Source: Hydractinia symbiolongicarpus
Lineage: Eukaryota; Cnidaria; Hydrozoa; Anthoathecata; Hydractiniidae
DNA length: 64,000 nucleotides
Reading direction: 5' to 3'
Assembly: GCF_029227915.1 (NCBI RefSeq)
Contig: NC_079881.1
Location: 6,386,001-6,450,000 of the forward strand
Notes under the pieces: generated by a model
The model's input: the letters and a program-made list of their open reading frames with translations, nothing else
What the model was told of the DNA's origin: nothing
Database searches by the model: none
Translations under genes and position numbers: made by a program
Shown here: in pieces, positions 44,249 through 56,936 of the stretch
How the letters are laid out: every line of letters begins with the position of its first letter
Position numbering within the stretch: position 1 is the stretch's first letter

Positions 44249-44858
44249 AGTCGTTAGCCCGTGGAAAAATCCACGGGTTCGTCCGTCCTTTTTATACCGC
44301 ATTGCGTGCATCTTACTACTTGCGCAGCTAAGCTACCATTTTACGTGACAGACGGACAGACGTATACGGGTATTATAACATAGACTAGTCGTTAGCCCAT
44401 GGAAAAATCCATGGGGTTGCCTGTCCTCTAAATTAACCCGTTGCAACAAGGTGGACAAAAATATATCGCATTTGGTATTGGTGCGCATTTTAAAAATTTC
44501 AATTTTCCGTTACGGGACGTGGCTTTTGCGGACACACAGACAGAATACGGCTATTATTAAAGAGACTAGCCGTTAACCCGTGGAAAAATCCACGGGGTCG
44601 CCCGTCCTTTATATACCGCATTTCGTGTTTCCGTAACAGGACGCGGCTTTCGCGGACAGACAGACAAAATACGGCTATTATTAAAGAGACTAGTCGTTAG
44701 CCCGTAAAAAAATCAATGGGTTCGCCGTCCTTTAAATTACCTGTCGCAAAAAGTGGACGAAAATATATCACATTTGATATTTGTATTTCCGTAGCACAAT
44801 TTCCTAACTCAGTGGGCGTTCGCGCAGAGACAGACAGACGACGGCTATTTTTATAGAG
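44249..44858 (+). repeat. Four-unit array of a hairpin-headed repeat
   Basis: Units start at 44249, 44386, 44567 and 44691 (lengths about 137, 181, 124 and 168 bp). Each opens TAGTCGTTAGCC or a close variant, then a hairpin CCCGTGGA-AAAA-TCCACGGG. Each closes with CAGACAGAC-like and ACGGCTATTATTA phrases. Between units the stem changes in matched pairs: unit 2 has CCCATGGA with TCCATGGG, so pairing is kept. Unit 4 has lost part of the stem. Lone copies lie at 13519 and 30096. Superfamily unknown; it could be a SINE-like or satellite family. Confidence 0.85.
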
Positions 44859-45153
44859 ATAACCCATAGTATTTGTTGATTGAAATACTTGTGTCGAAAC
44901 AAGTAAAATTTACTAAATTTTGGTTGAATTGGCGGATGGCGAAAAATTGGGCGTGCTGTAAAAAATAATTTTAGACGGAAATTTAACTTACTGGACTTGA
45001 TATTTGTTATATCCGTCCATTTCGCAAAATCTTTTGACCACCAAAATTTCTTCCCTTATAACCTAACCATATGCTCCGCCACCGCCCCAAGCTTTAACTC
45101 CCCGATAAAGTTATAATTCGAGTTAAAAAGCAGAATCGCCGTTATAAATGACG

Positions 45154-45270
45154 TTCAACCTCGATCTAAAGGCATTTTGTCTTGTTGATGAAGCTGATAG
45201 CGGCAAAATCATTGTTGGCCACTCCGTAATAACAGCTAAGGGGCCACAAAGCCCTGGGAACGAGGTTGAA
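45154..45270. repeat. Foldback repeat with AACCTCG ends, copy 2
   Basis: The left end TTCAACCTCG is mirrored by CGAGGTTGAA, with AAAGCCCTGGGAACGAGGTT at the right. The internal TGATAGCGGCAAAA is shared with 52529-52600. Confidence 0.65.
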
Positions 45271-48200
45271 TGACGGTATTACGATATGTCATGGTACAAA
45301 GTGCAGAAGTAATCGGTAGATTATAGGTGATAATCTTTTTTTTCTGAAGCAAACATGAACGTCCGTAGACACTTTGGACGTATAAAACACGCAATGAAGA
45401 TGATGTAATATCGAGGTTTAACAAAGCCGCAAATTTACTTTCAATGCGAATTAAAAAGCACGTTTTAAGTGATAAAAAAACATAAATTCGCTTACGTGAG
45501 TGTATAAACATATCATGAATGGAACATTATTTAAAATGTGTAGACTAATTTAAAATATAAAAAAATTAACTAATCAACTTTGGAAACTGTGACGAAAAAA
45601 GTGAAGGTCTTGTAATACCACATAGTAACTTATCTAATACGTTTTTTATACAGGCTTTCGAAAATTTGGCTCAGTTTTGAAAAAAAACTGTATTATCGCT
45701 GTAAATTACCGCAAAAAAGCTAAAAATTAGTATTCAACACTACAACATTGTTACCACAACAACAAAAAAATTAATTTTCTAACCGATAAAGCGAAGCTTT
45801 TCTCCAGCAGGCTTTAGCATCAGCAAAAAATCGTATATGTTTTTTTCACATAAACAAACCGTATAAAACATTTGTCAAACATTCAGAATAAGTCATTTTC
45901 TGACATAAATAAACACAAATAAAAATATGAAGCAAGACTAACATAACTACGCCTCTGTTTACCAAACAACAAAAATTTCAAAATAACAAACATCTGTTCA
46001 ATCTAAAAATAATTGTAAGAATTTAAAGTTTGCATCTGAAAGCTTCAACATCTCACATAAGCAATCAACACATCTGGAATGACTGCATGCTTTCATATTG
46101 TGAAATATCGCTGTAATTGACATGTCATTTAAAGTGTCACATTTCATTGTTTTTGATGAAGTTTCAAAACATATCAACCATTGAAATGAGAAAAACTTTT
46201 TTTTCCGCGGTAGCTGCTTTAACAATTATTTTTTGTCTAATTTTTATGATGTCGTGTTTCGTGTTTAATAGGTCGCGCCTTTCTAAACAACTGCCTTTCA
46301 TATTTAAATTTGATTGACAAGTTCTGGACAATTGTCCATACACGTATGAGACAACCCTACAAAACGAAAAACCTTATGTACTTTTTAGGTAGTTTGACTT
46401 CAGCAACTTCAGCAAGGACATTAAATAGGAACACACAAAAAGAATATATTCGTGCTCTTGTATCACTAAGGATAAAATCTTACCAAATCTTTTTCTCAGA
46501 TTTGTAAATAAGTCTTGTGAAAATTTTGAAAAGAACGACAATGAAATGCGACGCTAAGAACGGCAACCATCAGGGTTTCTGATAATTTAAGATTTTGTAT
46601 GTTTTACCGCAACAAGTAACCGACAACAAAATCATACCATTAGAATCTAAAAAAATGAAAATTATTTCAAATCGTCGCGTTACACCTGCTGTTGGAATTT
46701 TACGGAGAAAACATTGTGCAAGCAGGCGAAGAAAACAGACGTAAAATTTTGCGTCGTATAGATGACGCGTTTTGTTTATAATGCCCAGACACCGAAGGAG
46801 AGTGTTTTATTAAAACAGGCTTTTGAGTTCATGGCAAGATTCATATGTGACGTTTGTACGGAGCGACGTCTTGAATGTCGTGTGTTCCCTGCGTGGTCGC
46901 ATGACTTATACAGACTGGAGCTCGTTTTCGGTAATTACTTCGTTTGAAAATATTTGACATAGAAGATTATTAGATCATTATAGATTATTATAATCAAAGT
47001 GTTTATTTTTTTGTGCAATTTTACACCGAATAGGTCAATATTTCTTATTTTCACACCTAGTATAAGTTTTTATTGCAAACTGGGAGAAAAATTAAAGTTC
47101 ATCTTTTCTAATATTCGAATATTGGTAATTTTTCCTACAACAACAACCTCGCATTAATTCTTTCACAATTTCTTTTTCATAAAGGTCATAATCACAGGTG
47201 TGATTCTCGAAGACACTTCAGCGTCTTGGTAATTTATTAAATTTGAACAATTAATTTCTTTCATGGGCTTATAATCTCTTTCCAAAGTTAAAAAAAAACA
47301 TGGATGAACCCAGCGCAAATTTTTTTAACCTAACTCTTTTGATTTCCCAGTGGTTGAAAAATCACGCTGGGTTTCCTTGCGAGAAAATTTGGGGTCATAT
47401 TTCTCTCAACCAATTCACACACTTTTTATCGAGATGACTTATAAAAACACACTACGTACACACACGAAGGTTTTTCTGGGTGGTGGTTGGATAGTGCGCG
47501 GAGGGTTAAAATAAAGAGGAAAGGGAGCACAACCGGTCACACCTTTCTCTTCTGCTTCGATTTTTTCAACATGTTATATTTTCTAACTATTCTAAAGAAT
47601 ATACTTTACTTTCGACAACATGGAGCGGTTGGCGCGTGCAGTAGGACCCCATTAAGTGGCACGCCGAATAAAAAATACCCTCTTTGTTTGTTTCTCTTAA
47701 AGAAAATTTTATAAAAGCTTTGGAAACGCACTAAAGCTGTCTAATTGTGTCTACTTTTGCTTGTAGAAGAATACAGTAATGTTTTATTTTGTCGTAATAA
47801 CAAAAGAAAAGATAATTTTTTTGTTGTTTATCCCAAAAAGCAAAACCGATAAATGAAGTCACATTTATCTACGGGTAAGCCTGCAGTTTTTTGCTTTTTT
47901 TGCCCTCATAAACGTTCTAGTTAACAGAATTGTACCACGCATGCATTCAAAAGCATACAAATTTTCATTAAATTTCCATATTAATCAAGCTAGAGGATTT
48001 AAGGGAAACTTGAAATACGTATTGCAACATATCTAAATAGATCGACGGGTGCGTAAGAGACATTTTTAGAAGTATCAATAAAAACAAATTTATCAATTTG
48101 TAAAAGAGATAAAATTTAATTACTGTAACCTTGACAACATATAATACCTGATTTAACATTGTAAAAATTATTGTAATTAAATGCCATTTCCATTGAATGC

Positions 48201-49466
48201 ATTTTACATACTCACAAAGGAGTAGGAATAATACTTCTTTTTAACGTTATCAAAAAAGAAAGAATGCAAGGATTACACGTAATCCGAACTAAACAACAAT
48301 AACAGGGTAAACACAAATACAGTATGTAAGAAATTTTGTTTACATGTTACTAAAAGCTGCTCAAAAACCAGGTAAGGTATGTTTTGCTAAAATTTAGACA
48401 ACGTAAATATTACTTTAGTTTTGTCCAGATAAGGCTGTTCTTTGAGAATATCCACGTCTTATATAAGAAACATGTTTTTTAAACTTGAGACTGCGATAAT
48501 TGAAAAAGTGAGTCGATAGGTTAACAGGGATCTTGTAAAACACGGGTCTGACTCAATAAATGTTCAGAAAATATCTAGGCTGAACCCTAAAATAAAAAGA
48601 CGTGTATTTAATTTTCCACAGCGTTTATTTGTTGGCTAGATTTAAAAATGTTGTTAAATTTTTGCATCGGAGAGCCTTACTATGTTGAAGATAACGAAAT
48701 GTGCATAATCACAAAATGGGTCTGGTTGTTGCGGATGGTAATTACGCATGTCTTAAAATATTCTGTATTAAAATGTTACCCTGGTAAGACTTATCGGGCC
48801 TTTATATGGTAGCAGAGCCAGCCCGATTGCAGGGCTCGGGAGATCCTTCTCCCATCATCGGGCAAAGTAAAATGATGTTGAGCATGTATTTGTATAATTG
48901 CAGAGGATCGAAATTCATAAAAATTAACCAATCAGAAGCGAGCTGATAAATACAGTTAATTACGGTCATTAACATTTTCGGACCTAGATGTAGGTAACTA
49001 TTTCTTCTGTAGGGCTGGTAACTAAATCTCAGGAAGTTGATACGAGATGCTGTTTATGTGTTTGTTACGTTCTACATTGTTGATAGGTTCTTTAATCTTC
49101 CTGGCCGTTGTTCTGGATTCTCTGTCAATGATTTTCTTCTCATCTTTAAGCTGGTTTTCCAATGAACAGGCAAATGTAACAAAAGAAGAAAAATACTTAA
49201 TTTTTTCCGCTCCTGCAAGAAATGAGTTTAACTGCAAGTTTAGATCTGAACGGAACGGAAGAGTTCATCAATCAATCAGATTCCAGAAGTTACAATTTCA
49301 TTTCGTTTTTCAGTGAAAATCCATCTTTACACCAATAATGATATTTTAGATGTTATAAAGAATATACGAAGTCTTTTTGATTTGTTTTTGTTACAGGGTC
49401 CCTTTATTCTAAGTACAGATGGAATACCATAGGTGTTATCAGTCTGTGTTTTTGTTCTTTTTGCAG
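45271..49466. other. Long gene-poor region
   Basis: About 4 kb without a supportable gene. A hydrophobic short frame at 46183-46315 (RKTFFSAVAALTIIFCLIF) and a 61-codon frame at 46762-46947 have no splice or domain support. A hydrophobic 89-codon frame at 49047-49316 is discussed among the rejected items. Confidence 0.35.
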
Positions 49467-49474
49467 ACGTCAAC

Positions 49475-52210
49475 ATGCAATACAGATGGATCACAGTTTG
49501 CAACACAGTCCTGTTGATTCTATCTACCACTCTCCTTACCGCAGCTCTTTTCAGAAACAGTTGGTGGAAGAATGAACATGTTCATGTCGGCTTACATGGA
49601 GTTTGTGTAAATAAAGACTATGCGACATCCGCTGAACGTTGTGTAAATTTCAACGCGTTGAAAACATTCGCAGACACGCTACCTGGTTACATCCAGTTTT
49701 CGGACAAAGGTAAAAAAAACGTTTGTCATTTCGTTATATTTTATGCCCTTTTATTAGATGATCTATTTTCAAAGATTTTCCTCCCTTCCTCAAGGATTAC
49801 GCTATTATTGACAACGATAAAAACAGATAGAACAACCCTTGTCCCAGACATTTTACTGTTGTTAGACAAGAAGTTTGGGATAATTTCATTTGTAAAAGAA
49901 TGCCTACTAATCTAAACTTGGTAGGAAAAGCATATGTTCGATACCCAGCAGTTATAGGGTTTGCGTATGATAAACGATCAGGCAATGTTATATACCGTAA
50001 TGCTTCGAATAAACGCCCCTTTTATTAAACGCCCCCCCTCGAATAGACGCCCCTCCTTTTCAGTCATTTTTTAAATAAACGCCCCCTCTAATAGACGCCC
50101 CCCTCGAATAGACGCCCCTCCTTCATAAGGGGCGTTTATTCGAGGCGATTATAAAAGTATACTTACTTACTTACTCTTTCCTAAATCTTAGGTTTAAGGT
50201 TGGAAATTTAGCTTTTCGCTTTTGAAGTTCATGTGAATATCTTTTATTTTCTGTTGTGAAGATATATATTATAGGTATTCTTAAAAAGTGCAAAAGAGAC
50301 GAAGTGTAAAAAATTTAATAAACGCCCCCCTCTTTTAAACGCCCCCCTCGAATAGACGACCCCAAAAATGTCAAAAAATTTAATAAACGCCCCGGGCGTT
50401 TATTCGAAGCATTACGGTACTTGTCTAGGAGATAACTATATACCCCAGAGTTTTCGAAACATTAGTCGCCTAACTTAAATGTACTTTCAGGTTTATATTT
50501 TGCGGACCAAAATATTAAAAACACCTCGTCGTACTCCCTTTGGACAAACTAATTTTAAAATTCACTCCATTCAAAAAACAACTTGTAACACTGAATAGAT
50601 CTCAAAGTAGGATAAAAATGGTGGCCACAGAGTAATTGGCTACTTGCTGAAACTCGAATTATAGCTTACGTGGTTCTATTTGCGCCAACGAAAATAAGAT
50701 TTGCCAACAGCATTTCCAGGACTTCATTTACTCCCTATTATAATCAAACTGCGAGAGGAGTCCTGAGAAGGAGTTTGTAGGTTCTTAATATTAAATGTGT
50801 GTTTTTGTTATTCTTAGAACTGAAAGACATTTCTTGTATACGAGTTTCCGTGATGATTGGAATAATAACTTGCATGTTCTCCGTATTATTATCTCTTCTC
50901 AGTTGCTTCTCCTGTCGACAGAGAGATCAAAAAGCAGGCGTGGAGAAGAACTACTTTCAACATTTCGTCCACATATTAATTTTAATAAGTTCTGTGCTCA
51001 GAGGTAAGTAAAATATAGCTTAAAACGATTTTTAAAATTATAAAAATTATTCTGACATGTAACTTGCGCATTAAGAGGTAGGTCCTGGTTTCAAAGTTAA
51101 GGCACTGCTCAAAACTAATTTAAGGCTAATCTACACTAGGCATAATATTCTAAGTCGAATAATTGTTAGAGTCATGATTTACTGTTACAAATACCGCTGC
51201 TCATAAAGTAGAATTAATTTGTATTTTTAGCACCCCAGTATGTTTTATCAGCCAATCATAATCGTTGATAAATCCTTTAGGCACGTATTATTCCGCCCAG
51301 CATTATAGGTGAACCTTTGTTGTGAACTAAGTTCAAGATGGTAGCCGTCTTTTTAATAACAATTTTTGTTGAATAAGCAGTTTTTAGTAGCTTTTCGAAT
51401 GCTTGGCGACTTAGCTCGGAATGTGGTTTTATATATCGAGCTAGGTTGTATCAAGACGGGAAAGATCCGAGTCACCCGTGTAGTACAGCTTGCCTTAACG
51501 TTTTATAAGCTGTGCTGAACTGTAATCGAATTTTGATGGGACAGCTCACATAAAGGGCCTAAGCTTGCATTTTCAAGTAAACAATATTGATTTACAAAAA
51601 GCAAACAGTGAGCTAAAACGTTGTGAAAAGTTTGCTTTTTATTAGCCAACACCTTCACAAAAGATACAAAATATTTGAAGCGCCTGTGTTAGTTGGGGTT
51701 CTCGTTCACTTTTTTTGCAGTCTCGATTCCAGGACGTTTTTTCTCTTTTTAATATAAATGGCCGACGAAAAAGAAAAATTTCGTCTCGCCGTCCCCTTAT
51801 AAAAAAGTGATAAAGAGCCCGGGGGTCGAGGTTGCTTTTTTGTTATTTTGGTATTTAGTCTGATTTTAGAAATTGTAGTTGCAGAAAAGTCGTATACTGT
51901 TGTTATTTTTACACAAGTTTAACATTCAAAGTTTGTTTTTACTTTTTCTTTCATAGCAATATCAACAGTATGGGCAGTAATTAAATCCGTCAACATTACG
52001 AAAAGTGACGAAACTTCTTTACGCCTTAGCGCCTCATTTGCTTTGTTATCAATGGTCATACTTACCTCGGTTGTAGTTACAACTTTAACTACAGTGTTGA
52101 TCATATTCACCTGTGCGAAAAAATCTGACAAAGACGATCAAGTTCATTCAAGGAAAATCGAGGTAGTGCTCGAACTCACTAAAAACGATCAAGAAATAAC
52201 AACAGCTTAG
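49475..52210 (+). CDS. Claudin/PMP22-superfamily four-transmembrane protein
   Basis: Three exons (49475-49709, 50818-51003 and 51957-52210) join in frame to 224 residues. TM1 is about residues 5-26. The first extracellular loop has the claudin-type pattern: Trp30-Trp31, then Gly39-Leu40-His41, Cys44 and Cys56, close to W-GLW-C-C. TM2 begins at VSVMIGIITCMF, TM3 at HFVHILILISSVL, and TM4 at ALLSMVILTSVVV. A charged cytosolic tail of about 35 residues follows (KKSDKDDQVHSRK...). Members seal or organise cell contacts or regulate channels; which applies here is unknown. An acceptor (TTTTTGCAG, ending at 49466) lies 8 bp before the ATG, so a 5' UTR exon probably lies upstream. The tail does not end in a clear PDZ ligand. 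Intron 1 contains a mariner-like MITE. Confidence 0.85.
49993..50419. mobile_element. 427-bp mariner-like MITE in claudin-like intron 1
   Basis: The ends TACCGTAATGCTTCGAATAA and their exact inverse complement (26 bp, continuing into ACGCCC) include a TA at each edge, consistent with a TA target duplication. The body is built of AATAAACGCCCC and AATAGACGCCCC units in both orientations. No coding content. Confidence 0.85.
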
Positions 52211-52528
52211 TTTATTTGGCCTAATTTTACATTTTGTTTTTGTCAATACAACCAGTTAACAATCTTGGTCGAAATAATTTTGGAAAATCACCCTTCCACA
52301 TTTAAGTGTTGGTTGGAGGTCTTTTGTAGAGTCGCTAACAGTTAGGGCCAGTCAACAAAAAATCAACAAGAGGGGCATTCTATGAAGAAAGCCTTAAAAG
52401 CTGTTTTTCTATTAATGAACACGATTGTAGATAAACATCTGACTTTGTATTATTAAGAGTTGCTTTTAATGGTTCGTGTATTGAAAAAATGTAACCGCTC
52501 TTGATATTTTAAAGAAATACATATTTAG

Positions 52529-52600
52529 CCAACCTCGTTCCCAGGGCATTTTGCCTTGTTGAAAAGTTGATAGCGGCGAAAAGGCCCTGGAACAGGCTGG
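52529..52600. repeat. Foldback repeat with AACCTCG ends, copy 3
   Basis: CCAACCTCGTTCCCAGGGC at the left is mirrored by GGCCCTGGAACAGGCTGG at the right, with TTGATAGCGGCGAAAA between. Related to 45154-45270 and 2497-2573. Confidence 0.7.
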
Positions 52601-53324
52601 TCACATGATGGCTTATAATTTATGACAATTATACGCAAAAAATAGTTTATGAACAGTTCTTGCCCGTGCTCATGTATACAAGAGTACAACAAATATGGCT
52701 GTCGATTTATTCTGCGGAGTGGATAAAAAGACCAGCTAAAGTTTTGCATGAACTTTATGGGGCTCGTTTGTGTTTGTCTTTCCCTGCAAAACTGCTGATA
52801 ATTAGCTAGCTAGCGTATACCGTCCAAATTACGTGAAAATCTTAATTAATAGCTAGTAGCCATATATCAATGTTATTAAAGTCATTATCCTAATTGGGTG
52901 CAAAACTAATGTTTTTAGTCAATGTTTAATTCTATTTATATAAATGTTTTGATGACAAGCTGGCTGTGTTCTCTTTAAATCTTATGCGGGCAAATTAGCT
53001 CAATCCGTCATATTTTTAAGAAACATTTTGTTGGCTAAAAACCATGCAGCTGACTTTCGTGTGTTGTTTATAATGCCCACACTTCTTACACAAATCGGCA
53101 GGCAAAATAATGCAGGCGGTAAGCCGTGTACCAGTCCATTCCAAACTTTATTTTAAGTAGAGGCATCTGTTTCAAATAAAATCAAAATGTATATTTAACT
53201 TGCATGTAGTTTAGATTTGAACCCATATCAGTGAAAATATGCTAGTCGCCACAGTACAGAAGTTTTTAACCATAATTTGACTTGCTTCACGTTAGGTCTG
53301 CATTTTTTCGCCTGTCAATTTTCT
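52601..53324. other. Intergenic, nothing recognised
   Basis: 3' flank of the claudin-like gene with no feature seen. Confidence 0.4.
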
Positions 53325-54205
53325 TGGTTTTTTCGGGCATGCACGAATCTCTTTAAAAGATAAACATTAGAAACTCATGTATATAAGTAGGTAAATATAA
53401 TGTGTTTTTTGATATCCAAACCAGGTCCATGAGATGCACATTCGGTGAGGCACTTGAATTTAACCTGTAGTGCACTTTTTTGGCATTGCCTTTTAAATGA
53501 AATTTTAAATGCTCTCATAAATTCCTCATGTTACAAATATTATTCCTATTCAACCTATATACATAAGGATAGACATAAAGAATGATTTTGTATTAGCTAT
53601 ACTTTCTAGGTTTCAAAATTTGAGCTATTTAAATGATGAGGCCGATAAAGGTTTTGTAACAAACATTCTACATCTAGACCAAACAAACAAGTAAGGTTTT
53701 TAACAAAATAATTCTTGAGAAAATTTAACATTGAAAGGTCGTATTTTTTTATTTTGGGCTAGTGATTATACTGGCATAATTTAACATATCGTGGCCAAAT
53801 TGATTTTTTTTGGAATTAATACACTACACATATATAATAAATCAACTATAACTTAACCCATTATTTATCCCTTTTACAAAATATTAATATTTTACAAAAT
53901 ATTATTATTAATTTATTAACCTGCGAAAAGAAGGTTTCTTGTCTTTGTGGCAGTTTATATATATAATTCAATACAACATGACAAAAGTTTACATTTTTAA
54001 ACTGGTAGGAATAAAGTTTTTATTCTCGGGTCTCTGTTATGATCATTTTAAAAGAGAAAACAAAACACATTTGGAGAAACTGATTTAGCTACACATTTTT
54101 TATATTTTAATTTTATAAGAATTTGACTATTCAACTGGCTATGTGCAATATTGTTTCTATGCAAAATTAAAAAGAATATTTACAGCTTAGAGACTACAGC
54201 TAGTT
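53325..54205 (+). repeat. Approx. 0.9-kb dispersed repeat, copy B
   Basis: Matches 18015-19045 in several long blocks, including an almost identical stretch from ATCGTGGCCAAATTGATTTT to the GCGAAAAGAAGGTTTCTTGTC phrase. The ATTTGACTATTCAACTGGCT block sits near the 3' end here but mid-element in copy A, so one copy has been rearranged. Confidence 0.7.
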
Positions 54206-54591
54206 CAAAAACGTTTGAAGTTTATTTCATCAGAAGGCTTAATTTAATGATTTAATAGCATTCATAATAGCATTATGAATATCAAATATTATTATATACC
54301 CGTAAGCAAAAACAGCCATTGAATAAATAACCGTATTCCACCCGTATTATTCAATGCTTGTGACGTAAACAATAGTTTTGACAAAACATTCGTAAACGCA
54401 TGTTTTGATTTTATCCTTTCCGCCTCATTAATATTTATCGTAATTAACTGTGATTGGTTGTTTCTTAGTGGTCCGTTTTCTGATTGGTCGATTTCCAAAC
54501 ACGTGAAATGGCGGGAACTTTTTTGTCGAGAAAATTCTTTTTACAAAAACATCAAAACAAAAAAATCTCTTTTGGGTATATAATAAAACAT

Positions 54592-54726
54592 ATATACAAT
54601 AGGTAAACATAGGTTATTGGATTTATTAACCCTCGGTGATATTATATTCAACGACGCGCAGCGGAGTTGAATATAATATCACCGAGGGTTAATAAATCCA
54701 ATAACCTATGTTTACCTATTGTATAT
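54592..54726. repeat. Perfect 61-bp-arm foldback
   Basis: Arms 54592-54652 and 54666-54726 are exact inverse complements over 61 bp, separated by 13 nt (GACGCGCAGCGGA). The left arm starts ATATACAATAGGTAAACATA. As single-stranded DNA or RNA it would form a flawless hairpin. It is probably a very young foldback/MITE insertion. No target duplication is certain. Confidence 0.9.
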
Positions 54727-55478
54727 CTACTTATAATTACACGTAAGGAACTGTTATTTTCAGTTTAGATGCCCAGTGTGATATTTAATATGATTTTCGA
54801 CGTTTTTGTCCTTGGTGCTCATAAATTTTTTTCACTGCCACCAGCTCGATTTCCGTGTAAGCTACAAATTAGCAGCCTGTCTTGTAACCCCCTTTAATGA
54901 CAGAATTTTTAATAATACCTAAACAAATTTCTTAGCAAAACGATTTGCGAAAATAAATAAGCGCGAATTTTTTTATATGCTCATTACATGCTCGTGCCCA
55001 GGGTTTTGCATAACGCAGCATGGGTAACACAATAGCTTCTGGGAGATTAGCTTAAATAGCAGAGAAATTTTAAACCTTCTTCACAGGGGAATTTGCCTTT
55101 ATGTTGATGAACTTGCGGATTTCGCGACAATATTTCTAGGCTCCAACCTCAGATAACTCGAACACGCGAGATTCTAGTAAAAAAACAATAATTCTTTTGT
55201 GTTCTTTTAAGGTTTATAACAGTGCGAACAGGAATTTTAAAAAAACTACCCGAAATTTAAAACTCGCCTAAAACACATGTCATGTTGTCTGCTATGGCAA
55301 ATTCTCTTTTTGCACGATTTCATTGATTTTTTTCTTTTTACCTCCAATTTTTTTCATTTCGTTTATGCTTTCATAATCTATCGTTATTTTTAATTTCAGT
55401 TTCAGCAAGGATTTCACTTTCTGGACTGCCATGTCTTGCCCGGTGTAGATTCAAAACTTGCTAAGAACTATCACAGTG
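54727..55478. other. 3' flank of the Josephin gene, nothing recognised
   Basis: No supported gene or repeat. Confidence 0.4.
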
Positions 55479-56936
55479 TCAGCTGGTACGGCTAGCACTG
55501 TCTTTGGTTGATCTGCTTGTGTCATCGAGCACGACCACGTCTCCTCTGGTCTTGCATCCTTCAACAACTAGTAACAATTCAGTCTCCTTATCACTAAGTC
55601 TTTTTTCCAGAAATTCTCTTAACTTGTTTTCGTTGCCTATGTTAACAGGTTTTTCTAACTTCGAATCTAAATTGAAATATAAACTGTTCGGCATTTTACG
55701 CACTGCGTACCAATGCTTGAAGAATTTCAGCGGTATGGACTTTCCGCGAATCTTGATTGGTGATTTCGAGTTTAGTAAAAAACCGAAGACTTCTTCCACA
55801 TTTATGCAGGATACAGGCCTGTAAAATATAAGGACAAAAATATTAATTGAGAAAAATAAGCTCGCAAAAAAACAAATAAACAAAGATGAACGTATGAGGA
55901 ACAACACCAAATGTCGGGAAATTTTACAAATATTATTAACACGTTAACTCTTGCAAAAATATTTTTGGAAAATCCACCCACTCCTTATCACACTATCCCC
56001 AACTTTACACCAACCCTCTCCCTTACAGCTAGATTATCAAGAAAACTGAATTTTAGACAATGAATTTTTCACTTGTAGTTATCCCACATGTATACAGAGG
56101 TTTCCTAATAACGACAATAAAAACGGAGTGCTTTTTGTGTCCTCGAGTGTTTTTTGTGTCCTAGAGTAAAGAGTTTCCTTTGGGGGCCTTGGTCACTCCT
56201 AGCGTCGTGGGTCCCGTTTACCGGTATATTAAAAATAGAAATCGCAGGGATTTAAGGACATATGGCATTTGAAGGAATCACTGAGACATAACAGGAGGAG
56301 GTACGGATGAGTGTCAACAAATTACAATAGTAAAAAAAGATTGTATGCAACTTAGTCTGAAAGTAACATTTGTTGACGACAGTGACAAGGGTGGGCACTT
56401 TCGCGGGCAAAATGGAATTTGTGTGTTATGCTCTTAAAGTATGTTACTGGTTTGACAAAAAATACACTCCGCATGCTATGCCAAGAAACATAACAGATAA
56501 AAAGTTACACGAGGGTGAACGATTTGTATTTTCGTATTTTCAATTTAAGTCTAAAATGTTGTTTTTAATATTGCAGTAAAAAGATACAAGTAGTGCCACC
56601 ATATTTCAATTTCCACAAAGATAAGCTGTGTTTTAAACGAACACAAGTAAGAAAGAAATAAAATCTTTAAAAAATTGAAAATAAATCGTACCTTCGTTTG
56701 TCAAACCAGATAACATTATAGCTTTTTTTCATCAGGAAATTCATTATCACGTTCACATCATAATTGCCTATCTTTAACATACTCTTATGAGGATTATTCC
56801 AAGTGCGTGTGTCCAGTTCGTAGCATTCGTCGTCTAACGCCTTCTTACTGCACGCTGTAGGATCTTGAAACATGTTATTAATAGCGTGAATGGCGCAGTA
56901 TTGAAACCGCTGCTTCTCGTGGTAAATATCCGCCAT
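55479..56936 (-). CDS. Josephin-domain deubiquitinase (JOSD1/JOSD2-like)
   Basis: Two minus-strand exons (56936-56692 and 55818-55479) join in frame to 194 residues, close to human JOSD2 (188) and JOSD1 (202). The Josephin domain fills nearly the whole protein. The opening HEKQRFQYCAIHAINNMFQ carries catalytic Cys14. His117 is in FKHWYAVR. The third catalytic position is in FNLDSKLEKP (Asn131/Asp133). The intron falls just after FDKRR. The enzyme class cleaves ubiquitin isopeptide bonds; JOSD proteins act at membranes and in the cytosol. There are no ubiquitin-interacting motifs or polyQ tract, which separates it from ataxin-3. A charged tail of about 30 residues (RGDVVVLDDTSRSTKDS) follows the domain. 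Confidence 0.93.
56128..56166 (+). repeat. Short tandem duplication in the Josephin intron
   Basis: CTTTTTGTGTCCTCGAGTG and TTTTTTGTGTCCTAGAGT lie back to back, about 19 bp each. Confidence 0.5.

Noticed and set aside
44260-44280. Hammerhead ribozyme in the hairpin repeat
   Set aside because: I looked for the CTGATGA and GAAA core around the hairpin and did not find it in any unit.
44249-44858. CRISPR-like array
   Set aside because: The units are long, of unequal length and end-to-end related rather than identical repeats with unique spacers, and the genome is eukaryotic.
49047-49316. 89-codon hydrophobic frame just upstream of the claudin-like gene, possibly its first exon or a paralogue exon
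   Set aside because: It has a TM-like start and a Trp, but no good GT donor follows and the W-GLW-C-C pattern is absent. The confirmed exon 1 already supplies TM1.
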